Origin: M3007 sp046160625
GTDB lineage: Bacteria > Bacteroidota > Bacteroidia > Chitinophagales > Saprospiraceae
Assembly: GCA_046160625.1 (NCBI GenBank)
Contig: JBJXGZ010000086.1
Span: forward strand, 1-64,000
Reading direction: 5' to 3'
DNA length: 64,000 bases
The position numbers and the translations under genes are program-made. Below are positions 8,646 to 16,435 of the stretch, in pieces. Positions within the stretch are counted from its first letter, which is position 1, and every line of letters starts with the position of its first letter. The notes beneath the pieces were generated by a model. The model had not been told where the DNA came from, did no database searches, and saw only the letters and a list, made by a program, of their open reading frames with translations.

Positions 8646-9707
8646 TTGAAAAATCGCTCCCTACTCTGGCTTCTCCTAATCCTCGCGGTGGCTTTTGCCG
8701 CCTGGAAACTTTTTTCCAATAAAAAACAACTTGCACAAGAGGCCGAACTCTCTAAAATGACCCGGGCATTTGTCCCGGTCGAAGTCGTTACGCCCCAATT
8801 GGAAACCCTCGCCAACCACCTTGAGGCCGACGGTATTTTCCTGCCTTTCAAGGAAATGTTCGTTATTTCCGAAACCGCTGGCCGTGTCTTAGAAACCTAC
8901 AAAGGCAAGGGCGAATGGCTGAATGAAGGGGAAATTATCGCCAAGGTGGATGACGAACTTCTGCGCATCGAACTCGAAGCCACACAGGCCAACCTTGCCA
9001 AACTCCGAAAGGACAAAGAGCGCCTCACCAATCTCATAGAAGGCGAGGCCGCGCCCAAAAACAAGATCGAAGACATTGATCTCGGCATCCTCACCGCCGA
9101 AGCCAAGGAGAAAGGCCTAAAAAAGCAGATCTCCAATACGAGCATCAAAGCGCCTATGACCGGCACTTTGGGCATGCGTTTTATTGAACGCGGAAGCGTC
9201 ATCGGACCCGGTATTCAGGTAGCGCAAATGACCAATCTCGAAAAGCTTTTCCTCATGGTAAAAGTGACCGAGCGAGATGTACTTAACGTGAAAAAAGGTC
9301 AGGGCGTGAGTGTCCGCGCCGATGTTTTTCCCGACCTGAACATCGCCGGAAAAGTAACGAACATTGGCCTCCGAGCCGACAACGCCTTTACCTATGATGT
9401 TGAAATAGAAGTGATTAACCCCAAAGGCAACCCCCTCCGAGGTGGTATGCACGCCAAAGCGAAATTCACCTTTGATGCCCACCGTTCTGGCCTCACCCTG
9501 CCACGCAAGGTCATTGCCGGAAGCCTGCAAGAGCCAAAAATCTATGTGGTGCAGGGCGACTCCATTGCCGTGATTCGCGCCATCACTTTGGGCGGGATTT
9601 ATGGCGATAAAGTGGAGGTGACTTCTGGTATTGTTCAAGGCGACCAGGTGGTGCTGACGGGGCAGTTGAATTTGGTGGACGGGGCTAGGGTGAGTGTGGT
9701 GCGGTAA
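8646..9707 (+). CDS. HlyD/RND-type membrane fusion protein
   Basis: A 353-residue periplasmic adaptor of efflux pumps. One N-terminal membrane helix (about 5-22) is followed by a lipoyl half-motif (ISETAGRVLETYKGKGEWLNEGEIIAKVDD), a short helical hairpin (about 100-150), the second lipoyl half (IKAPMTGTLGMRFIERGSVI), a beta-barrel and a membrane-proximal domain. The start is TTG: no in-frame ATG precedes the helix, and upstream is repeat. No RND pump gene or outer membrane channel follows, so it is either an orphan or works with a pump encoded elsewhere. Confidence 0.85.
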   Translation: MKNRSLLWLLLILAVAFAAWKLFSNKKQLAQEAELSKMTRAFVPVEVVTPQLETLANHLEADGIFLPFKEMFVISETAGRVLETYKGKGEWLNEGEIIAKVDDELLRIELEATQANLAKLRKDKERLTNLIEGEAAPKNKIEDIDLGILTAEAKEKGLKKQISNTSIKAPMTGTLGMRFIERGSVIGPGIQVAQMTNLEKLFLMVKVTERDVLNVKKGQGVSVRADVFPDLNIAGKVTNIGLRADNAFTYDVEIEVINPKGNPLRGGMHAKAKFTFDAHRSGLTLPRKVIAGSLQEPKIYVVQGDSIAVIRAITLGGIYGDKVEVTSGIVQGDQVVLTGQLNLVDGARVSVVR

Positions 9708-9742
9708 CGCGGATTACGCAGATAGGGCAGATTTACGCGGAT
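9706..9742. repeat. Left inverted repeat framing the NTase pair
   Basis: This 37-bp segment is the reverse complement, with one mismatch, of 10861-10897 and of 10905-10941. It starts inside the stop codon of the preceding gene. Together they bracket the two-gene nucleotidyltransferase module. Confidence 0.9.
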
Positions 9743-9804
9743 TTAATTTCTGTACTTATAAAAAATTCGCGCGAATTTGTCTTAAACTTCACGTCAACAT
9801 AAGT

Positions 9805-9812
9805 TATCTTTG
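9805..9812 (+). promoter_or_regulatory. -7 box next to NTase start codon
   Basis: TATCTTTG fits the TAnnTTTG consensus and ends 4 nt before the ATG, which predicts a leaderless transcript. This spacing is one reason to choose the ATG at 9817 over the longer frame from 9694. Confidence 0.6.
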
Positions 9813-9816
9813 TCGC

Positions 9817-10347
9817 ATGAACACTTTGTTCCAAACCCTGCAAAAGGTAACAAAAGCGCTCGAAACGGAAGATATCTCCTACATGATCGTGGGCGGGTTT
9901 GCAATGAGTTATTACAATTTGGCCCGGTTCACGGCTGATATTGACATCGTGGTCCAGATTTATCCGAATCATGTTGACCAGATTTTGCTCCATTTTCCAG
10001 AATGGATGTCTCATTCGGAATATTTCAAACAGAGCGTTTCGCAAGGACAAATGTTCAATTTGATAGATTTTGAAACAGGTGTTCGGATTGATTTTATGGC
10101 TTATAAAGACAGCGACTACAATTGGGTAGCTTTTGGTCGCCGCCAAAAAGTCGATTTCCTTGGTGTTTCGTGTATGATTTCATCTCCTGAAGACCTCGTG
10201 ATTTCAAAGCTCATGTGGTACAATCTTTCAAAAAGCGATAAACAGAAAGAGGACATCCTTTTTTTGCTCCGAGAAGCCGAACTTGACCGCCCCTATCTCG
10301 AAGGCTGGGCCGACAAACTATTCTTAAAACGCCATGGATTTTTCTGA
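9817..10347 (+). CDS. Nucleotidyltransferase, possible toxin-antitoxin component
   Basis: A 176-residue stand-alone enzyme of the polymerase-beta nucleotidyltransferase superfamily. The active site appears intact: Gly26-Gly27 in MIVGGFAM, the metal-binding pair Asp41/Asp43 in TADIDIVV, and a third acid Asp92 in VRIDFM. This layout is shared with AbiEii-type toxins and DUF6036-type proteins. The next gene overlaps it by 14 nt, so the two are translationally coupled, and the pair is bracketed by long inverted repeats. A role in a toxin-antitoxin or phage-defence module is an inference; a housekeeping tRNA or antibiotic nucleotidyltransferase is less likely at this size. Confidence 0.75.
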   Translation: MNTLFQTLQKVTKALETEDISYMIVGGFAMSYYNLARFTADIDIVVQIYPNHVDQILLHFPEWMSHSEYFKQSVSQGQMFNLIDFETGVRIDFMAYKDSDYNWVAFGRRQKVDFLGVSCMISSPEDLVISKLMWYNLSKSDKQKEDILFLLREAELDRPYLEGWADKLFLKRHGFF

Positions 10348-10798
10348 AATGAAATTGCCCGAACCCGGAGAACAAACCGAAGCCGAGCGCGCCTATACGC
10401 GCTGGTATACCCAACTTCCGCAGGAGCGTAAGGCAAGAATTTTCGCAGATATGTTCCAATTTGGACTGGACTCAGTAAAGTACAACGCCAAAAAGAAAAA
10501 CCCCTTTTTGACGGATGCAGAAGCGACTTTGCGGTTCATCGAATTGCATTTTAAGCAGGATTACAGCCCTGAAATGTTTGATTTTATTACGAAAAAAATG
10601 GAAGAGCGTGCCGAAAAGGAATGGAAAGCGCGCTTTAAAGCCATGAAAAAGGCGCTTGGTTGGTCGCATGATGATATTGCGCAGTTCATTGGGGCTGAAA
10701 ATGGAAATTCCATTAAATCTTCCCTTGCCCGTAAAATCCCGGCTTTTGCCAAACTCGCTATCTGCGTTTTTGAAAAAAGTCAAAAAGCAGACGTTTAA
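10334..10798 (+). CDS. NTase partner with C-terminal helix-turn-helix-like region
   Basis: Not recognised as a named family. 154 residues, overlapping the nucleotidyltransferase gene by 14 nt. The middle is charged and helical (about 75-115). The C-terminal region ALGWSHDDIAQFIGAENGNS looks like a helix-turn-helix, as in an antitoxin that binds its own operator. The gene order (enzyme first, putative antitoxin second) differs from AbiEi-AbiEii, where the regulator comes first. Confidence 0.6.
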   Translation: MDFSEMKLPEPGEQTEAERAYTRWYTQLPQERKARIFADMFQFGLDSVKYNAKKKNPFLTDAEATLRFIELHFKQDYSPEMFDFITKKMEERAEKEWKARFKAMKKALGWSHDDIAQFIGAENGNSIKSSLARKIPAFAKLAICVFEKSQKADV

Positions 10799-10820
10799 GG
10801 ATTCTTAAGTCGAAAAATTC

Positions 10821-10941
10821 GTGCAAATCTGCTTTATCCGCGTAATTCGCGTTGCAAAATATCCGCGTAAATCTGCCCTATCCGCGTAATCCGCGTTGCA
10901 AAATATCCGCGTAAATCTGCCCTATCCGCGTAATCCGCGTT
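10821..10941. repeat. Three tandem ATCCGCGTAA units, right-hand inverted repeat
   Basis: Units begin near 10821 (diverged), 10861 and 10905 with a 44-bp period; the last two share 37 identical bases. They are the reverse complement of 9706-9742. The array ends 4 bp before the mutL -7 box. Confidence 0.9.
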
Positions 10942-10945
10942 GCAT

Positions 10946-10953
10946 TACCTTTG
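10946..10953 (+). promoter_or_regulatory. -7 box for mutL
   Basis: TACCTTTG, 7 nt upstream of the chosen mutL ATG. The transcript would have almost no leader. It supports starting MutL at MSDVIQLLP rather than at the ATG at 10940. Confidence 0.6.
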
Positions 10954-10960
10954 CCCCCCT

Positions 10961-12841
10961 ATGTCCGACGTCATCCAATTATTGCCCGATAGTGTAGCAA
11001 ACCAAATTGCTGCTGGTGAGGTGGTGCAACGCCCCGCTTCGGTGGCGAAAGAGCTGCTTGAAAACGCCGTGGACGCGGGCGCGACTAAAATCCAGCTCAT
11101 TGTCCGCGACGCAGGTAAAACCCTCATTCAGGTTATTGACAACGGTTGCGGAATGTCGGAGACCGATGCCCGTATGAGTTTTGAGCGGCACGCAACTTCT
11201 AAAATCCGTGAGGCAAAAGACTTGTTTGCGCTGAATACCATGGGCTTCCGGGGCGAAGCGCTGGCCTCCATCGCTGCTGTGGCGCAGGTGGAAATGCGCA
11301 CCCGTCGCGCCACCGATGAGCTCGGCACCCGCATCGTGGTGGAAGATACCACCGTGAAAACACAAGAGGCTTGCCAAGCACCGCAGGGCACGAGCATTTC
11401 CGTCAAAAACCTGTTCTACACGGTGCCAGCACGACGCAATTTCCTTAAGGCCGATCCGGTGGAGACCCGCCATATCATGGACGAGTTCCAGCGTGTGGCG
11501 ATGGCCAATCCCGATGTTTTCTTTTCCCTGCACCACAACGATTCCGAAATCTTCCATCTCCCGGCGGGCAATCTTCGCCAGCGTGTGGTCAAGATTTTCG
11601 GTGAAGCGGTCAACAAAAAACTCGTACCCGCCGATCAGGAAACCGACATCCTGCACATCACCGGTTTTGTGGGCAAGCCCGATTATTTCAAAAAAGCCCG
11701 GGGCGAGCAATTGTTCTTTGTAAACAAACGCTTTATCCGAAGCAACTACCTCCACCATGCGGTGATGGGCGCCTACGAAGACCTGCTTCCCGCCGACACT
11801 TACCCGCTTTATGTGCTTTTCCTCGATATTGACCCGGCAAGCGTTGACATCAACGTACACCCCACGAAGCAAGAGATCAAGTTCGACGACGAGCGCCTGG
11901 TCTATAATTTCCTGAAAGTGGCCGTCCGCCACGCCCTTGGAAGTCACAATGTGACCCCGACCCTGGATTTTGAACAAGAGCCTGCTTTCCAACAACGATT
12001 GGCACCACCAACAGTGCTTCGGCCAGAGCGAGAGGCTAATTCAGTTGGCAGCTACCGGCCCCCGCGTCCAGAGCCGGGCGAAGATGCTGCCCGCCACGCC
12101 AGCAACCTGGAACATTGGCAAAAACTATACGAAGGGCTTCAACTTTTTGGGGACAAAACGGCCACACAAAATGACCCTAATGACCCCAATGTCGTTCCCA
12201 ATGACGCCCCCCCCTTCATCGCCAGCTCAGGTATAGAGGTGTTGGAAATGGATGACGATTCGGAGAGCTTTTCCAAAGGCCAGCGCGAACCGTATCAAAT
12301 TCATGATCAGTATATTGTGAGCCACCTGAAATCAGGCTTCTTGCTTATTGACCAACAGGCGGCAAGTGAACGGGTACTTTACGAACGCTACCTCGCAGCC
12401 CTTGAAAACCAGCCCATTGCCACACAAAAAGCCCTTTTTCCAAAAACTATTGAACTCTCTGCTGCTGATGCGGCCCTGCTCCGCGACATTCTGGAGGAGG
12501 TGAATTGCCTGGGGTTTGAGATTGCAGAATTCGGGGGCAACACCTTCGCAATTCATGGTTCGCCTGCCGAACTTCGCGGCGGACACGCAGAGGAAATGCT
12601 CCTGGAAAAAGTGCTGACGCAATACAAAGGCAATCTGGAACTTCAACTCGGCACCTGGGACAACCTCGCCCGTTCGATGGCTCGAAATGCCGCCCTTCGC
12701 CGTGGGCAATCGCTTACGCCACAGGAAATGCAGGATTTGGTGGACCGGCTTTTTGCTTGTTCAGTGCCTTATAACAGCCCTTCGGGCCGTAAGTGTTTTA
12801 TACAGTTTGACTTAGAGGATCTCCAAAAACAGTTCAGCTAA
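10961..12841 (+). CDS. mutL: DNA mismatch repair protein MutL
   Basis: A 626-residue mismatch-repair ATPase linking MutS to strand incision. The GHKL ATPase motifs are intact: ELLENAVDAGA, DNGCGMSETDA, TMGFRGEALASIAAV, and the S5-like domain ends in DINVHPTKQEIKF. The linker (about 345-440) is low-complexity and holds an AATGACC-word repeat. In the C-terminal dimerisation domain the endonuclease motif DQHAxxExxxxE appears as DQQAASERVLYE, and the later CPHGRP-type motif is NSPSGRK, so nicking activity is uncertain. Two rhomboid genes follow; the first starts 5 nt after the stop. Confidence 0.95.
   Translation: MSDVIQLLPDSVANQIAAGEVVQRPASVAKELLENAVDAGATKIQLIVRDAGKTLIQVIDNGCGMSETDARMSFERHATSKIREAKDLFALNTMGFRGEALASIAAVAQVEMRTRRATDELGTRIVVEDTTVKTQEACQAPQGTSISVKNLFYTVPARRNFLKADPVETRHIMDEFQRVAMANPDVFFSLHHNDSEIFHLPAGNLRQRVVKIFGEAVNKKLVPADQETDILHITGFVGKPDYFKKARGEQLFFVNKRFIRSNYLHHAVMGAYEDLLPADTYPLYVLFLDIDPASVDINVHPTKQEIKFDDERLVYNFLKVAVRHALGSHNVTPTLDFEQEPAFQQRLAPPTVLRPEREANSVGSYRPPRPEPGEDAARHASNLEHWQKLYEGLQLFGDKTATQNDPNDPNVVPNDAPPFIASSGIEVLEMDDDSESFSKGQREPYQIHDQYIVSHLKSGFLLIDQQAASERVLYERYLAALENQPIATQKALFPKTIELSAADAALLRDILEEVNCLGFEIAEFGGNTFAIHGSPAELRGGHAEEMLLEKVLTQYKGNLELQLGTWDNLARSMARNAALRRGQSLTPQEMQDLVDRLFACSVPYNSPSGRKCFIQFDLEDLQKQFS
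12168..12206. repeat. AATGACC-word repeat inside the MutL linker
   Basis: Bases 12169-12185 are identical to the intergenic repeat copy at 8612-8628 (17 bp), and further diverged words follow. In frame it encodes the Asn-Asp-Pro-rich stretch NDPNDPNVVPNDAPP of the MutL linker. Confidence 0.75.
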
Positions 12842-12845
12842 ACTT

Positions 12846-13514
12846 ATGTCCAATTCATTTTTCAACATGCCTTTTCGCGGTGTAGCCGGTCAATTGATTC
12901 TTATAAATGTCGTTGTTTTTATTGGCTCGTATTTGTTGCTTGGCGAAGGTGTATTCAACCGCGAGACACTTGATTACGACGTGATGGGCCGCATGTATCT
13001 GGCCTCTTTTTTGCCCGGATCGCCGCATTTCGAGCCCTTCCAAATCGCTACACACATGTTTATGCACGGCGGCCTTATGCACCTGTTGTTCAATATGTTG
13101 GGTATTTATTGGTTTGGCACTATGGTAGAAATGGTGTGGGGACACCAGCGGTTTTTGTTCTATTACCTTTCTTGTGGCCTGGGCGCCTGGGCCATTCACA
13201 CAGGAGTGCAGTGGTGGGAATTGGAAAACATGGGCATTGACCCAACCACCTGGAATGGTGCTGTGTTGGGTGCATCAGGAGCAGTTTTTGGCATTATGGT
13301 GGCCTTTGCGATCAATTTTCCAAACATGGAAATCCGATTGCTGTTCCCGCCCATTGCCATGAAAGCCAAGTATTTTGTACCGATAATGGCAGCAGCGGAA
13401 TTGTTTTATGGCATTGGTGGCTTTTCAACCGGCATCGCCCACTTTGCACACCTTGGAGGGGCTTTGGTGGGCTTTCTGTTGATCGGCTACTGGACGAGGT
13501 TTAGGTTTAAATAA
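12846..13514 (+). CDS. Rhomboid-family intramembrane serine protease
   Basis: A 222-residue six-helix membrane protease. The catalytic dyad is visible as Ser144 in LGASGAVFG and His202 in AHLGGALVG, and the conserved loop/helix-2 motif HMFMHGGLMHLLFNM is present. It begins 5 nt after mutL and is followed by a second rhomboid gene across a repeat. Substrate unknown; in Bacteroidota such proteases may act on lipoproteins or transporters (inference). Confidence 0.92.
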   Translation: MSNSFFNMPFRGVAGQLILINVVVFIGSYLLLGEGVFNRETLDYDVMGRMYLASFLPGSPHFEPFQIATHMFMHGGLMHLLFNMLGIYWFGTMVEMVWGHQRFLFYYLSCGLGAWAIHTGVQWWELENMGIDPTTWNGAVLGASGAVFGIMVAFAINFPNMEIRLLFPPIAMKAKYFVPIMAAAELFYGIGGFSTGIAHFAHLGGALVGFLLIGYWTRFRFK

Positions 13515-13666
13515 ATTGATTCGATTGGGGGATTGAAACGATTGGTTCGATTGGTTCCAAAAAGACATGGAATGGATGGATTGGTCTGGACCTTTTCAAA
13601 TAATCGAATCAACCGTCTCAATCGACCTAATCGAATCAATCGTTTCAATCCCCCAATCGAATCAAT
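13515..13666. repeat. 38-bp inverted repeat between rhomboid genes
   Basis: Arms 13515-13552 and 13629-13666 are reverse complements with one mismatch. They are built of the words AATCGATT, TCGATTGG and their complements. The frame of the downstream gene is open through the whole block. Confidence 0.9.
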
Positions 13667-13688
13667 CAAACCAATCGATTCAATCCTC

Positions 13689-14612
13689 ATGTCGCTATTC
13701 AAATCTATCTGGGACGACTTCCAATATTCGCTGAGGGCTGGCAATATGGTGACCAAGCTCGTGGTGGTCAATTTTGCCGTGTTTGTCGCCATCAAACTGG
13801 TGTACCTCGCCCTCAGCATATTCACCATGGGCAAAGCAGGCGGGATGTACGATACCATGCTGAGCTATCTGACGCTCCATGCAGACTTAAGCACGCTGGC
13901 CTGGCGATTCTGGGGGTTTGCCACACACATGTTTTTGCACGATAGTTTTTTGCATTTGATCAACAACATGATAGGGCTTTACCTGTTCGGCACTATTGTC
14001 AGTGATCTTGTAGGCGACCGAAGGATACTGCCGATCTATTTGTTCGGTGGATTGGTAGGTGCGGTGATTTATGTGATTACAGCGCAGTTTTTCCTCGACA
14101 TCGGTTCTTATGCATTGGGGGCTTCGGCGGCAGTGATGGCATTAGGTGGCGCGGCACTGATCCTCGCTCCCGACTACCGGGTAGCCCTGCTGTTTTTAGG
14201 AAGTGTGAAGGTGAAATACATCGTGCTGATACTGGTGCTGCTCGATCTGGTCGGCATCGCGGGCACTTACCCAGCGGGCGGACACGCGGCACACATCGCG
14301 GGATTTGCATCGGGCTGTTTCTTTGTGTATCAACTCCGCGACGGCCGCGACTGGGCGGTACCGATCAACAACTTTTTCACCTGGTTACGCAGGCTTTTTT
14401 CTTCCAAACCTGGCCCGAAATTCAATCGTCCCAAAAATGCTCCTTCTATGCGCGCTACGTTTGGCGGTGCAAAAGGCAGCAGTAAATCAGATTCGCACGA
14501 TGTTTCTTTTCAGGAAAAACTGGACGCTATCCTGGATAAGATAAAGGCGCAGGGCTATGAGAGCTTGAGTCAGGAGGAGAAGGACTTTTTGTACGAGGCG
14601 AGCCAGAAGTAG
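13689..14612 (+). CDS. Second rhomboid-family protein with C-terminal DUF6576-like tail
   Basis: 307 residues. Rhomboid core with the family loop HMFLHDSFLHLINNM, candidate nucleophile Ser146 in LGASAAVMA (the usual GxSG is GxSA here) and His202 in AHIAGFASG. A soluble tail of about 85 residues ends SLSQEEKDFLYEASQK, resembling the DUF6576 domain often fused to Bacteroidota rhomboids. The frame from 13533 would add 52 residues encoded by the AATCGATT palindrome, so the inner ATG was chosen. The changed GxSG leaves activity uncertain. Confidence 0.85.
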   Translation: MSLFKSIWDDFQYSLRAGNMVTKLVVVNFAVFVAIKLVYLALSIFTMGKAGGMYDTMLSYLTLHADLSTLAWRFWGFATHMFLHDSFLHLINNMIGLYLFGTIVSDLVGDRRILPIYLFGGLVGAVIYVITAQFFLDIGSYALGASAAVMALGGAALILAPDYRVALLFLGSVKVKYIVLILVLLDLVGIAGTYPAGGHAAHIAGFASGCFFVYQLRDGRDWAVPINNFFTWLRRLFSSKPGPKFNRPKNAPSMRATFGGAKGSSKSDSHDVSFQEKLDAILDKIKAQGYESLSQEEKDFLYEASQK

Positions 14613-14997
14613 GGGGCAGTGGCAGTTGGCAGGGGCAGTAGCAGTTGGCTAAAGATTGTAGTCAACTGAAAATGCAATCCAGAATAAAAACCATTGTTGA
14701 AAATTTTTCCAGCCAAATCTAAAATTGGGCTTTAGATTTGGCTGGAAGAAGCGACATTTAACTGCGCCCTAAATTTTGCTATCTGCCTATATATCAGCAT
14801 ATTAGGTACTCAACCCATTTTCACCGGATCCATTTATTGGCTTTGTCATTCACGAAGGTTGCACTTGGTCAAGACCAAAGTGCGGCGGAGAGAAGACCGT
14901 GCAGGGCGAAAATTCAATACCTAAAATAGAAAAGAATACTACAATGGCTAAGTATTTCACCCATTTTCGAACAGTCGAAAAACGCGAGTACAGAATT
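14613..14997. repeat. Non-coding spacer with a perfect hairpin and inverted repeat
   Basis: No gene seen. It contains CAGTTGGC-word repeats (14620-14650), a perfect 17-bp-arm hairpin (14707-14723 with 14731-14747) that could end the rhomboid transcript, and from 14850 the left copy of the inverted repeat that frames the HEPN gene. Confidence 0.7.
14850..14914. repeat. Left inverted repeat of the HEPN cassette
   Basis: About 65 bp that match the reverse complement of 16174-16240 with only scattered mismatches and small gaps; the inner ends (AGACCGTGCAGGGCG) are identical. See the findings for the cassette interpretation. Confidence 0.85.
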
Positions 14998-16017
14998 TTA
15001 GATTGGATTTTCAGATTCATTTGTTGCAGTTTTGAATGGCAAAGAACTCATCAAAGGAGAAAAGTGTTCAAGAATTTTTTCCGCTGATTGAATTAACTGC
15101 CTTACCTCAAGTTTTTCAGGTACATTGCCCTTATGAGCGGCAGCATTTCGGACGCCTACAAAACTTTCCGAATAACCCAATGTGGATAAATCAATACCTA
15201 AGCCCTTCAATGTATGGTATTTCTTGCCTAATGTTTGTTGGCCAAGAACCTTCAAAAAATCCTTACCTATTTTATTCTCGATTATTTCACTTATTAACTT
15301 TTCCAATACGATTTCAATTGCTGTTGATGCTTGAATGATTGCCTTTGCCAAATTTCGATTCTGAAAGTCAATTCTAGCCTCATTTAATAATTGATACTCT
15401 ACCGGCGGAGGTTCCAGTCTTTGTAACCTATCAAGAACCCAAAAAAAAGCCTGCTCGTCGATACATGGATGTTCTCCTACTTCTATATTAATATTGTCAA
15501 TCCTGTCGAATGGCTGTTTCAATCCACTTTTCCCATTTTCATTCGCCCATATAGACATATTAATATACTTGTTGATTGGGGATACTATAGGTTCTCTATA
15601 TCTTAGGCTTTCCTTTGTAAATATTTCAAGATAAAGTTGTAACAAGTCACGCCATTTTGGCAAGTGATCATACAGGAAATTACCTTCATTCTTATAATTA
15701 TCTTCATCCAACACGTTTACCCAAGCTCTTAAGTTTCCTACACGAATGCAACTAAAAGGAAAACTAGGTATGCTTCCCCAATTTATTTCCTTATGCCTAC
15801 TCACACTCAAATCTGCATTATCTGGAGGGAGAATAGCACCTTTCTTGAAACATGAGATTCTGTCAATGTTTGGATCAATTTTGGGAAAGGCAATAACTCC
15901 GTTCAAATTTTCTATATTGAAGCTAAACTCTTTATTTGAGAACTCTTTTGAGCAAGCAAATTGTTGATCAAAAGTCATATCAATTTCTATTCTCGGAGGA
16001 AAACTTTTCTTTTCCAT
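14998..16017 (-). CDS. HEPN-domain protein, candidate RNase/toxin
   Basis: 339 residues, no signal peptide. The N-terminal 200 residues are not recognised (beta-rich, many aromatic residues). The C-terminal third is all-helical: LAKAIIQASTAIEIVLEKLI, then a conserved-looking GVRNAAAHKG holding the Arg290-x4-His295 motif that forms the RNase site in HEPN toxins and abortive-infection proteins. Flanking inverted repeats of about 65 bp and A+T-rich sequence suggest acquired DNA. No antitoxin gene is adjacent inside the repeats, so self-regulation by the N-terminal domain is possible (inference). Confidence 0.65.
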   Translation of the reverse strand: MEKKSFPPRIEIDMTFDQQFACSKEFSNKEFSFNIENLNGVIAFPKIDPNIDRISCFKKGAILPPDNADLSVSRHKEINWGSIPSFPFSCIRVGNLRAWVNVLDEDNYKNEGNFLYDHLPKWRDLLQLYLEIFTKESLRYREPIVSPINKYINMSIWANENGKSGLKQPFDRIDNINIEVGEHPCIDEQAFFWVLDRLQRLEPPPVEYQLLNEARIDFQNRNLAKAIIQASTAIEIVLEKLISEIIENKIGKDFLKVLGQQTLGKKYHTLKGLGIDLSTLGYSESFVGVRNAAAHKGNVPEKLEVRQLIQSAEKILEHFSPLMSSLPFKTATNESENPI

Positions 16018-16073
16018 GAAGCAAAGGGTTTTATGATTTGTATTTTACTTCAGGCAAAAGAATCCAAGCCCGT

Positions 16074-16135
16074 GATTTTTCTGCCCGGCATAGTCTTTCC
16101 TCACCACGTTTACTCTTGTGACCAAAAGCACCCGC
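16074..16135. repeat. Diverged copy of the HEPN-flanking repeat
   Basis: Aligns with 16174-16240 in the same orientation (shared CTTGTGACCAAA and the CTGCCCGGCA/CCGCCCTGCA segments) but is much diverged. It makes the right end a tandem of an old and a well-preserved copy. Confidence 0.6.
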
Positions 16136-16173
16136 TATTTTTAAATCTCTTGATTTTCATCAATCTGCGCATC

Positions 16174-16240
16174 AATTTTCCGCCCTGCACGGTCTTCCCC
16201 CCGCCGCGTTTGGTCTTGTGACCAAATGCCACTTCCGTGA
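16174..16240. repeat. Right inverted repeat of the HEPN cassette
   Basis: Reverse-complement partner of 14850-14914. The distance between the outer ends is about 1.39 kb, enclosing only the HEPN gene. Confidence 0.85.
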
Positions 16241-16255
16241 GTGCTCAAGCCCATC

Positions 16256-16279
16256 TCAACCATTCAAATTAGGCAGATT
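16256..16279. repeat. 24-bp direct repeat, copy 1
   Basis: Identical to 18031-18054 except for one base. In both places it encodes, on the minus strand, the last residues NLPNLN plus one residue and the stop codon of two otherwise unrelated genes. Confidence 0.85.
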
Positions 16280-16435
16280 TACCCGTACCAACTGCTTCTC
16301 CAGATTCCCTGAGTTAGCCTCAATTGCTAGGTGTATACGAAGCGCAAGAGCTTGATAATCCCTATCTTCAGTACAAATGATAATGCCAAAATGATCAGGA
16401 AAAATGCGATGTAAACGCTTGAAGTGGTTGTAATT
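16256..16435 (-). pseudogene. C-terminal remnant of a PIN-like (DUF5615-type) toxin
   Basis: Directly after the DUF433 stop codon, in the same frame, lies an open stretch of about 59 codons without a usable start. It encodes FPDHFGIIICTEDRDYQALA and a tail ending QLVRVNLPNLNG. The CTEDRDYQALA segment and the QL(V/I)RVN ending resemble the C-terminal half of the PIN-like proteins that pair with DUF433 antitoxins. The first half, with the metal-binding N-terminus, is missing, which points to a deletion. Too short for a gene call by length alone. Confidence 0.6.

Noticed and set aside
10821..10941. Tandem ATCCGCGTAA units with a 44-bp period as a CRISPR array
   Set aside because: Only three units, no spacers of distinct sequence, no cas genes; they pair with the inverted copy at 9706-9742.
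10979..11995. 338-codon minus-strand frame opposite mutL
   Set aside because: Antisense shadow of a highly conserved gene; the protein has no recognisable motif or start signal.
13533..13688. N-terminal extension of the second rhomboid
   Set aside because: These 52 codons are made of the AATCGATT palindrome and do not resemble any rhomboid N-terminus; an ATG at the family-like start is available.
14850..16240. Complete insertion sequence
   Set aside because: The inverted repeats are transposon-like, but the enclosed gene has no transposase motif (no DDE or HUH); it reads as a HEPN-type protein.
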